Assembly (NCBI RefSeq): GCF_003315415.1
Contig: NZ_QNSB01000003.1
Coordinates: 340,687 to 404,686 of the forward strand
Direction: 5' to 3'
DNA length: 64,000 bases
Origin: Brevibacterium sanguinis
Lineage (GTDB): Bacteria; Actinomycetota; Actinomycetes; Actinomycetales; Brevibacteriaceae
Below the pieces are notes generated by a model. It was not told the DNA's origin and did no database searches. It saw only the letters and a list, made by a program, of their open reading frames with translations. Positions within the stretch are counted from its first letter, which is position 1. Every line of letters begins with the position of its first letter. This document shows, piece after piece, positions 40,486 through 46,790 of this stretch. The position numbers and the translations under genes were made by a program.

Positions 40486-40852
40486 TTGGCTCCCCACCAT
40501 AATCGTCGGTCTCCTCGGCGTCGGCGCCACCTACCTGGGTGTGGTCCTCACCCGCCGCTCCAACCGCGACACGAACCGGGTGCAGCAGGACCAGCTCAAG
40601 CTGCAGTCCAGGGACAACCTCATCGACGACTACCAGGAGCAGCTGGCTCGGACAGACGCGAAGATCAGCGCACTCGAGGCCAGGGTCGCCGCGCAGGACG
40701 CGAAGATCGAATCCCAGGGGGAGCAGATCCGCAAGCTGCAGGTCAGCGATTGGGCGCTCCGCAGGTATGTGTACCGCCTCATCGACTTCATCCGGGCACA
40801 CGGTCTCGAACCGCCAGAGCCGCCCGAACCCGTCTCACTCGACGCCCCGTAG
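40478..40852 (+). CDS. Membrane-anchored coiled-coil protein, holin- or spanin-like
   Basis: 124 residues from ATG 40478 with GGAGGGGG upstream. One N-terminal membrane helix (TIIVGLLGVGATYLGVVL) is followed by a coiled coil (about 30-95) and a Pro-rich end. It could regulate the holin or link to the cell wall; place between membrane protein and endolysin supports a lysis role. Confidence 0.65.
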   Translation: MIDWLPTIIVGLLGVGATYLGVVLTRRSNRDTNRVQQDQLKLQSRDNLIDDYQEQLARTDAKISALEARVAAQDAKIESQGEQIRKLQVSDWALRRYVYRLIDFIRAHGLEPPEPPEPVSLDAP

Positions 40853-40864
40853 CCCGGGGCTTTT
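40844..40864 (+). terminator. Hairpin with T run before the endolysin gene
   Basis: GCCCCG pairs with CGGGGC around TAGCC and is followed by TTTT. Overlaps the end of the upstream gene. Same hairpin, T run and ribosome site layout as elsewhere. Confidence 0.6.
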
Positions 40865-40887
40865 CTCATGCCTCAATTGGAGGACCA

Positions 40888-41916
40888 ATGGCCATGATGC
40901 CTGGAGCCGTCGACCGGCGGCTCGCCAACCAATCCCGACAGGGCCGCATGCGTGACTACCAGGGCGTGTGTCTTCACACGATGGTGGGGACGCTGCGCGG
41001 CACCGACTCGATGTTCCGCAGCGGCGGGACCGTGGGCACCGAGTCCCACTTCGGTGTCGGCGCGGACGGCACCATCTACCAGTGGGTGGACACTGCCTAC
41101 AGCGCGGACGCGAACTACCGAGGGTCCGCCTACGTCATCTCGATTGAGACCGAGGACCACGGGCCGGCGTTCGGGAAGTGGAACACGTCCGGGGACAACG
41201 TGCCCGAGTGGACACCGGCACAGATCCGAGCAATGGCGCGGATCATCGCCTGGGCGCACAAGGAACACGGCATCCCGATCCGGCAGATGAAGTCCGTCAC
41301 CGAACGCGGTGTCGGCTATCACGCGATGGGTGTTCCCCGGAACGGCCTGCCCAGTAAGTACATGGGCACCAAATACCAGTGGTCGAAGTACGCGGGGAAA
41401 GTCTGCCCCGGCCGCAAACGAATCGCGCAGATCCCCGCCGTCGTGCGCCTCGCCGCCGGCGGAACCGCACCAGCCGAAACCACCACAGAGGAAGGAATCC
41501 TCGGCATGACCGACAGGATCGACCAAACCTACACGAAACGGCAGGGAGTCAAGGGCGACTGGTCCGCCCGACACCTGCGCACCGAAGACAAGACCGGCCA
41601 CTACACCATCGCCGATGGACCCTGCGATTTCGGTGCGACCATCAAGTTCGACGTCGTGGACCTCAAGCCCGGAGAAACCGCGTACGTGTTCCTCGCCGAG
41701 TGCATGTACAAGAAGGGCAAGCCCACCACCGTGTCCCGTGAGCTCGCGATCGTGACAGCACGCGAGAACGGTCCGTACTCCATGACGGGACTGTGGAACC
41801 TGTACGACCAGTACAAGGGCCAGTCTCCACGCGCGCGCCTGGTCGTGAAAACCAGGGCCAAGAACATGGGCGTCGAGAACGTCGTCGTCTCGGGACTCAA
41901 GAGCAAGGGGAAGTGA
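40888..41916 (+). CDS. Endolysin, N-acetylmuramoyl-L-alanine amidase
   Basis: 342 residues from ATG 40888 with GGAGGACCA upstream. Amidase_2/PGRP fold: zinc ligands likely His of GVCLHTM, His of GYHAMG and Cys of KVCPGRKR; the core includes SHFGVGADGTIYQWVD and VISIETEDHG. A Thr/Glu linker near residue 195 leads to a beta-rich C-terminal domain, probably for wall binding. Releases progeny once the holin opens the membrane. Confidence 0.9.
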   Translation: MAMMPGAVDRRLANQSRQGRMRDYQGVCLHTMVGTLRGTDSMFRSGGTVGTESHFGVGADGTIYQWVDTAYSADANYRGSAYVISIETEDHGPAFGKWNTSGDNVPEWTPAQIRAMARIIAWAHKEHGIPIRQMKSVTERGVGYHAMGVPRNGLPSKYMGTKYQWSKYAGKVCPGRKRIAQIPAVVRLAAGGTAPAETTTEEGILGMTDRIDQTYTKRQGVKGDWSARHLRTEDKTGHYTIADGPCDFGATIKFDVVDLKPGETAYVFLAECMYKKGKPTTVSRELAIVTARENGPYSMTGLWNLYDQYKGQSPRARLVVKTRAKNMGVENVVVSGLKSKGK

Positions 41917-42266
41917 TGAGCACCTACGCAACGAAGGAATTCTGGGTCGCCACCGGGGAGCGGGCACTCAAGACTGCCGCGCAGACCGCGATCGCCCTGA
42001 TCGGCACCGACCAGACGGGCATCCTCACCCTCGACTGGGGGCAGATTGTCTCGGTCACTGCGACCGCCGTGGTCCTGTCGGTCCTCACGTCTCTCGTCGG
42101 TGGTGCGGCGGGCTCCGGCCCATCGTTCACCAAGGCTGAGGTGACCGTCAACCAGACGGAGGCTCCACCGTCGATCGTCGGTGAGGAAGCGTTCTTCGAT
42201 GACCAGGACGAGGTTCTGGAAACCGACGATACCCCGCCGCCCGCCGGGTACGAGCCCCGGCACTGA
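41916..42266 (+). CDS. Holin, r1t-like
   Basis: 116 residues, ATG overlapping the endolysin TGA by one base. YATKEFWVATGERALKTAAQTAIALIG and the next hydrophobic helix VSVTATAVVLSVLTSLVGG match the r1t-type holins of actinophages. Acidic soluble tail. It forms membrane lesions at a set time. Confidence 0.85.
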   Translation: MSTYATKEFWVATGERALKTAAQTAIALIGTDQTGILTLDWGQIVSVTATAVVLSVLTSLVGGAAGSGPSFTKAEVTVNQTEAPPSIVGEEAFFDDQDEVLETDDTPPPAGYEPRH

Positions 42267-42271
42267 GAACT

Positions 42272-42305
42272 GGCCCCCGTCGCATCCGTGCGGCGGGGGC
42301 CTTTT
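42272..42305 (+). terminator. Strong terminator at the end of the late operon
   Basis: GGCCCCCGTCGCA pairs with TGCGGCGGGGGCC (13 bp, one G-T) around TCCG, followed by TTTT. It closes the lysis module and isolates the small cassette that follows. Confidence 0.9.
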
Positions 42306-42382
42306 GTGGTAGAAGGTTTGCCTAACTCAGGCTGAGCAAAGCTGTGCAATAATGAGCTAGCAAGGCGTTCAAGGGAGACTGC

Positions 42383-42610
42383 ATGGGTTACTGGAAGAGA
42401 CATCAGAAGCCCGACCTTGAGGACGTTCTGCAGCAGTTCCATGACGCTGGGTGGTCGATCGAGGATCCGCCAAAGTACTACACAGTCAAGTGTCCATGCG
42501 GATACCACATGCGACAAATTCACCTAACCCCCAGCAACAGGCACTATGCTAATCAAGCACTCAAGTGGATGAACCGACAAGAGTGCATGCAACCCCAGGA
42601 GCAGAGATGA
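42383..42610 (+). CDS. HicA-like small protein, first gene of a two-gene cassette
   Basis: 75 residues, AAGGGAGACTGC before the ATG. DLEDVLQQFHDAGWSIEDPPKYYTVKCPCGYHMRQIHLTPSN is laid out like HicA mRNA interferases: a helix, a strand pair and a conserved His/Pro-Ser-Asn turn, here with an added CPC. It overlaps the next gene by four bases. The pair stands alone between two terminators with a possible own promoter, so it is probably expressed in the lysogen. Toxin or defence function is inference. Confidence 0.7.
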   Translation: MGYWKRHQKPDLEDVLQQFHDAGWSIEDPPKYYTVKCPCGYHMRQIHLTPSNRHYANQALKWMNRQECMQPQEQR

Positions 42611-42927
42611 GACTCATCGGTATAGGCATGAAGATCCATGTCGATGGAGACGCTCGTGCCCAGCTGCGCGAGCAATTCGACGCGGTGATGGAGGAATTGC
42701 TGTTCCTTGAAGCGCGCGACAAGATCATCATGGACCCGGCGGTGTCAGTGGACCTGGCGGCGGGGGACATGGAGATAGAGGTTGCCGTACATGCGGAGAC
42801 CGCAGAAGAGGGTGAGCGCATCGCTCGGCGCGAGATCGAGCGGGCGCTTGAGGATGCGGGAAAGCAATCATCCCACATGCACTACGTCAACAGCGGGAAC
42901 CACAGCGAGCTTCTCGAGCCAGCCTGA
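42607..42927 (+). CDS. Partner protein of the HicA-like cassette
   Basis: 106 residues, ATGA overlap with the upstream gene. Alpha/beta with an acidic surface (MEELLFLEARDKIIMDPAVSVDLAAGDMEIEVAVHAETAEEGERI), like a ferredoxin-like fold. If the first gene is a toxin this could be its antitoxin, although it does not look like HicB. I cannot name the family. Confidence 0.65.
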   Translation: MRLIGIGMKIHVDGDARAQLREQFDAVMEELLFLEARDKIIMDPAVSVDLAAGDMEIEVAVHAETAEEGERIARREIERALEDAGKQSSHMHYVNSGNHSELLEPA

Positions 42928-42944
42928 CCGCACCCCCAGACACT

Positions 42945-42971
42945 GCCCCCACCCTCGCGGTGGGGGCTTTT
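42945..42971. terminator. Bidirectional terminator between convergent genes
   Basis: GCCCCCACC pairs with GGTGGGGGC (9 bp) around CTCGC; TTTT follows on the right. It separates the cassette from the convergent - strand genes. Confidence 0.85.
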
Positions 42972-42972
42972 C

Positions 42973-43545
42973 TCATGCCCCCTTGATCCCGAACGGGTCG
43001 TCGGGGCGTCGTTTGTAGGCGCGGATGAAGTTGTCGACGGCGGCGTAAGTGCGCCCGAGGAGCTCGGCGCGTTGCGCAATGGTGAGATCGGTCCGCGTGT
43101 ATGCGACCTCAGCGTCGGCACCAGTCCACTCCTGCCCGTGGTGTGTGGCTGTGGCACGGGTGCGGTCGTTGCGATCCCGCAGGTAGATGCGCATCGCCTC
43201 CGCACACTTATCACACGGGCAGCCCTGCTGGTATCCGAGAGTCGTCCCGTGCTCCGCGGTGACCGGGCGTGACAGTCGCCGTTCCCGCTCGGCGCGCTTG
43301 TACTCACGGAACGCCGGCCCACACACCTCGCAGCGGCAGCCGCGGGTGATGAACGCCCCTGGTCGACCGTGAGGCCACTCTCTGTGCGGGTGCGGCACAC
43401 CCCACTGTTTGAGCCAGCGTTCCAGCGTGCTCGACGCAATCCCTAGGTCGGCGGCGATCGCTCGGATCGTTTCCCCGGCCTCGCGCCGTGCCGTGACCTC
43501 GGCTCGCATTGCCTCCCGCTCCTCTTTCGTCCAGAACCGCTTCAT
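42973..43545 (-). CDS. HTH protein with duplicated zinc motif
   Basis: 190 residues; the start overlaps the stop of the upstream gene (ATGA). An N-terminal HTH (GETIRAIAADLGIASSTLERWLKQWG) resembles resolvase/MarR-like recognition helices. Then the same motif occurs twice: GAFITRGCRCEVCGPAFREY and GYQQGCPCDKCAEAMRIY, each ending in R-x-R-x-x-R. Probably a DNA-binding regulator or accessory factor expressed from the prophage. The C-terminal part contains a second possible HTH (AELLGRTYAAVDNFIRAYKR). Confidence 0.7.
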   Translation of the reverse strand: MKRFWTKEEREAMRAEVTARREAGETIRAIAADLGIASSTLERWLKQWGVPHPHREWPHGRPGAFITRGCRCEVCGPAFREYKRAERERRLSRPVTAEHGTTLGYQQGCPCDKCAEAMRIYLRDRNDRTRATATHHGQEWTGADAEVAYTRTDLTIAQRAELLGRTYAAVDNFIRAYKRRPDDPFGIKGA

Positions 43546-43889
43546 CGCCCCTTCCCGAGGGCTTTGCGGATTGTGTCCCTGGCAACCCCAGATTCGTTGG
43601 CCATGGCGTTCTCGGACATGCCGAGGATGGACGAGCCGATCACCGCGCCCCGCAGTTCGTCCATTGCGGCGCGTTCGGCGGCTTTCGCGGCCTGCCATGC
43701 CTGGGACAAGCCGACGAGGGTATCGTCTCCGAGGATGACCTGCGCGGCCCCGGAGAACGCCCGCTCCCGGTCGTCGGTGGAGTCGGGGTAGGTTTCAGTC
43801 ACCTTGTCGGCGGCGCGGACGAGTTGGTCGCGCTGGTCCTCGGTGACCTCAGTGTCGCCGAGCCATGCGGTGAGCTCGTGGGGTTCCAT
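43542..43889 (-). CDS. HTH-type prophage regulator candidate
   Basis: 115 residues. I choose ATG at 43889, seven bases after AAAGGA, over ATG at 43895. The C-terminus ILGMSENAMANESGVARDTIRKALGK is a clear helix-turn-helix. The N-terminal 80 residues are acidic and helical. Coupled to the downstream HTH/zinc gene; could repress the nearby palindromic promoters, but no evidence beyond position. Confidence 0.7.
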   Translation of the reverse strand: MEPHELTAWLGDTEVTEDQRDQLVRAADKVTETYPDSTDDRERAFSGAAQVILGDDTLVGLSQAWQAAKAAERAAMDELRGAVIGSSILGMSENAMANESGVARDTIRKALGKGR

Positions 43890-43901
43890 GATCATGTCCT
43901 T

Positions 43902-44234
43902 TCAGGCGGCGTCGCTGCAGACGCAGTAGTCGATGTGGCACTCGGTGGCTTCCTCGCCGCCCATCGCCTGAGCGAAAGCATCACCCTCGGGGGTGCGGTG
44001 CGCGGGGAGGTCGTGAAGGAGGTTGTCGAGTCGAGCGTCGGCGGCTTCGTAGAGGGCGCGGGCGATACCTTCACCGCGCCGGTCTTCGTTGACCGTGATG
44101 TTGCTGATCGTCTCGGTGTCGATGGTGACGTAGAGCTCACCGATCCGCTCGCCGTTCTCGACGGCGAACCAGCGGTGGTAGTCGCCGACCTCGGTGTAGT
44201 AGGGGCCGGTGGTGTATTCGATGCTGTAGATCAT
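43902..44234 (-). CDS. GNAT-like acetyltransferase domain protein
   Basis: 110 residues from ATG at 44234 with GGGAAGG upstream. ISNITVNEDRRGEGIARALYEAADARL is GNAT motif A (R-x-G-x-G/A pocket for acetyl-CoA). The domain is shorter than usual (about 140-150) and its N-terminal strands are few, so it may be a mini-GNAT. First gene of the - strand operon, directly behind one of the twin promoters. Confidence 0.65.
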   Translation of the reverse strand: MIYSIEYTTGPYYTEVGDYHRWFAVENGERIGELYVTIDTETISNITVNEDRRGEGIARALYEAADARLDNLLHDLPAHRTPEGDAFAQAMGGEEATECHIDYCVCSDAA

Positions 44235-44263
44235 GGTCTCGTCCTTCCCGAGTTCCTGTTGTT

Positions 44264-44300
44264 GTGTACTACTATACACTGGCTGTGTAGATCTGCACAA
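44264..44300 (-). promoter_or_regulatory. - strand promoter with two palindromic operators (copy 1)
   Basis: On the - strand TTGTGC (44295-44300) and TATAGT (44271-44276) are 18 bases apart. GTGTA-CTACTA-TACAC (44264-44279) covers the -10 and TGTGTAGATCTGCACA (44284-44299) covers the -35. Both are inverted repeats with GTGTA-type half sites. A near copy exists at 44692-44728. Confidence 0.75.
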
Positions 44301-44332
44301 CATGCGCGGGGAAATTCTTTCGCGGGACTGGG

Positions 44333-44662
44333 TCAGTTGTGGACGAAATCTTCGGCGGCGTTGTAGTGGCCACAGGAGTAGCAGCGACCCTCGGCACCGT
44401 AGGCGTGCGTGTGAGCGCGGCGGTTCTTCTTGGGGTAGGCGGCCGAGTAACGGACTCCGTTCTCCCACTCGCGGACACCGGAGAGAGCGGGGCCGATCGC
44501 GACCATCTTGGTCTCACCGTCGGCTTTGGTGACCTCGACCTCGCCGCCCTTGGTGATGATGTCGGCGGGGCCGACGACCATCCACGGGGAGTCGATGTTC
44601 TGCCGGGTGAAAACGCACTTGCCGGCGGCGACCTGAGCTTTGATTGCGGTGAGGTTTGCCAT
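44333..44662 (-). CDS. Prophage protein of unknown function with C-terminal zinc motif
   Basis: 109 residues, GGGAAGGCAAGACA before the ATG. Beta-rich domain (CVFTRQNIDSPWMVVGPADIITKGGEVEV) and a CYSCGHYN knuckle near the end. Own promoter directly upstream with twin operators, so it is probably a lysogenic gene. No family recognised. Confidence 0.65.
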   Translation of the reverse strand: MANLTAIKAQVAAGKCVFTRQNIDSPWMVVGPADIITKGGEVEVTKADGETKMVAIGPALSGVREWENGVRYSAAYPKKNRRAHTHAYGAEGRCYSCGHYNAAEDFVHN

Positions 44663-44691
44663 TGTCTTGCCTTCCCTAGTTCCTGGTGTAT

Positions 44692-44728
44692 GTGTACTAC
44701 TCTACACCCACTGTAGAGATCTACACAA
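44692..44728 (-). promoter_or_regulatory. - strand promoter with two palindromic operators (copy 2)
   Basis: TTGTGT (44723-44728) and TAGAGT (44699-44704), 18 bases apart on the - strand. GTGTACTACTCTACAC (44692-44707) overlaps the -10; TGTAGAGATCTACACA (44712-44727) overlaps the -35. Same layout, spacing and AGATCT core as copy 1, and the same AGGAACT-GGGAAGG leader follows. Confidence 0.75.
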
Positions 44729-44763
44729 TACCCGATTGGGACAAAACATCAGACGACCCGATA

Positions 44764-44804
44764 CCGTATCTGCCCGTATCCTCCGTATATACGTTTACGA
44801 TACG
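44764..44804. repeat. CGTAT repeats near attR, candidate integrase arm sites
   Basis: CCGTAT occurs at 44764, 44774 and 44783 (about 10 bp, one helical turn, apart) and GATACG in inverse direction at 44799. Repeated short sites on one DNA face beside an attachment core are typical of integrase arm-binding or excisionase sites. The integrase itself is outside the window. Confidence 0.5.
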
Positions 44805-44925
44805 CTTTGCCCCGAGTTCGGCACCCCGCTAGAACACTAATCGAACACGCCGAACTCAGCGTTTGTCCAGGTCATGAGGGTTGCTGAACGTCTGCGTAGA
44901 CTGTAGAAACCACGTCGGAATCGAA

Positions 44926-44971
44926 CGAAATGCGAAGCGGTAGGTCGCGGGTTCGAGCCCCGCCGGGGGCG
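44926..44971 (+). other. attR: 3' part of a host tRNA, probably tRNA-Arg
   Basis: GCGGG-TTCGAGC-CCCGC is a perfect T arm, followed by acceptor half CGGGGGC and discriminator G at 44971. The variable loop AGGTC and the 3' side of an anticodon stem (GCGGT) precede it, but the 5' tRNA half is missing: upstream sequence is phage-like. This is the duplicated tRNA end left by integration. A GCCCCCG acceptor and CG in the anticodon position suggest tRNA-Arg (inference). The 44830-44925 and 44972-45092 stretches hold no gene. Confidence 0.8.
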
Positions 44972-45092
44972 CTCGCATGCCCGCGGCCGGGAACCGGTCG
45001 CTGCCGAATCGCTGTCATCGAGCACGGCTTTTGCGCGTGCCACGGCGTGGCAATTGGTGTGTCGCTGTGAAAACGGACAGAGTGGATGCGTG

Positions 45093-46790
45093 ATGATAGA
45101 CAGGAAGAGTGCGGTGACGCCGCCCGTGGGTCAGGCCCTGAGCGACATAGCGAAGCGGGTGACCGAGACCCGGTTCACCTTGGAGACGGAGGACTCCCCG
45201 GAGGGGCACCGGCTTCATCGTCAGCTCTCCTCGGAGCTCACCGATTACCTCCTGCCGCGACTCGGCCGGACCAGGCCCCCATTCCTCATCGCCGTCGGCG
45301 GCTCGACGGGTGCGGGGAAGTCGACGCTGGTCAACTCCCTCGTCGGGCGCGCGATCAGCCCGGCCGGAGTGCGACGCCCGACGACGGGCAATCCCATCGT
45401 CGTCCACAACCCGGCCGACGCGGCGTTCTTCGCCTCCCCGCACTTCCTCGGCGACCTCCCGCGCAGCACCGAACCCGGCACCGAGGGCCCGGCGGTCATC
45501 CTCGTCCCCGAGGAGCGGATGCCGTCCGGCACGGCCATCCTCGACTGCCCCGACATCGACTCGGTGGCCGAGTCCAACCGCTTCCTCGCCCGGCGCATCC
45601 TCATGGCAGCCGACCTGTGGCTGTTCGTGACCACCGCGAACCGCTACGCCGACGCCGCCCCCTGGGCGCTCCTGCGGGACGCGGCCGACCGTCGGACCTC
45701 GGTCGCGATCGTTCTCGACAGGGTTCCGCCCGAGGCGAACCGCGAGGTCCGACACCATCTCTCGAGCCTGCTCTCCGACGCGGGACTGAAGAGCTCTCCC
45801 ATCTTCTCCGTCGCCGAGCTCGGTCTCGAGGACGGACTCCTGCCGCACTCGGCGATCTACCCCATCCGGTCCTGGATCGATGAGGTGAGCAGCGAGCCCG
45901 AGGCGCAGGAGCGGATCCGGCGTCGGACCCTCGACGGCTCGATCGCGGCGCTGTCGGCCCGGGTGGCGTCGCTCGCGGACTTCGCCGAGTCCCAGGAGAG
46001 CGCCTTGGAGGCGCTGCACCACCGCCTCGACGCGAACTTCCGCGCCGCCCACGACGGCCTGGTCGAGGTGTTCTCGGACGGCCGAGTCCTCCACGGAGAG
46101 GTCAATGCCCGGTGGCAGGACTTCGTCGGCACCGGACAGCTCTTCCGGGGTCTGGAGCCGACGATGGCGCGCATGCGCGATCGGATCTCTGCCGCGGTCA
46201 CCGGCAAGCGCGACGCTGCCGCACCCCTGCACATCGCGATCCTCCGCAGCGCGGCCATCTCCCTGCGCGAACGTGCGGTGGCCGTCGTCGACGCCGTCAA
46301 CACCGACTGGCAGCACCAGCCGGGCGGGGCCGCCCTCGTCGCCGCGCATCCCGAGCTGCGGGCCGTCTCCGCCGGTCTCGAGGACGCGGTCAAGTCCGCC
46401 GTCAGCGACTGGTCGCACGATGTCGAAGCGCTCGTCAGGGACATCGGCCAGGGCCGGAAGTCGAAGGCCCGAATCCTGTCGTTCGGGGTCGCCGGCGTGT
46501 GCGCGGTCCTCGAGTACGCGGCCTTCTGGGATCCCGCACGCTCGACCTCTTCCGGGCAGAACCCGCAGAGCGGCGCCCATGTCGCCCGCAGCCTCGCCGC
46601 GACGATCTTCGGCGATGAGGAGGCGGCCGCGCTCATCGCCTCGATCAGGGACCGGTTCCTCACCCGGGCGGCGGGCATCGTCGGCGGATGCCGACAGCCC
46701 TTTGACCATGCACTAGGACAATCTGCGATCCCGGCTCGACAGTCCGGCACCCTGCGTGCCGCCGGCGATCGCCTGGAGGTCGCACTGTGA
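45093..46790 (+). CDS. Dynamin-like / GTPase, first of a pair
   Basis: 565 residues from ATG 45093 (GTG 45090 possible). G1 motif GGSTGAGKST near residue 70, G3 region LDCPDID, and a long helical C-terminal half with a hydrophobic segment (ILSFGVAGVCAVLEYAAFW, about 470). Host gene, first after attR, overlapping the second GTPase gene by four bases. Paired dynamin-like GTPases in actinobacteria act at membranes and septa. The G4 motif is not obvious, so nucleotide specificity is unsure. Confidence 0.75.
   Translation: MIDRKSAVTPPVGQALSDIAKRVTETRFTLETEDSPEGHRLHRQLSSELTDYLLPRLGRTRPPFLIAVGGSTGAGKSTLVNSLVGRAISPAGVRRPTTGNPIVVHNPADAAFFASPHFLGDLPRSTEPGTEGPAVILVPEERMPSGTAILDCPDIDSVAESNRFLARRILMAADLWLFVTTANRYADAAPWALLRDAADRRTSVAIVLDRVPPEANREVRHHLSSLLSDAGLKSSPIFSVAELGLEDGLLPHSAIYPIRSWIDEVSSEPEAQERIRRRTLDGSIAALSARVASLADFAESQESALEALHHRLDANFRAAHDGLVEVFSDGRVLHGEVNARWQDFVGTGQLFRGLEPTMARMRDRISAAVTGKRDAAAPLHIAILRSAAISLRERAVAVVDAVNTDWQHQPGGAALVAAHPELRAVSAGLEDAVKSAVSDWSHDVEALVRDIGQGRKSKARILSFGVAGVCAVLEYAAFWDPARSTSSGQNPQSGAHVARSLAATIFGDEEAAALIASIRDRFLTRAAGIVGGCRQPFDHALGQSAIPARQSGTLRAAGDRLEVAL

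Noticed and set aside
44926..44971. A complete functional tRNA at the prophage border
   Set aside because: No 5' acceptor, D arm or anticodon 5' strand can be found upstream, so it is only the 3' part left by integration.
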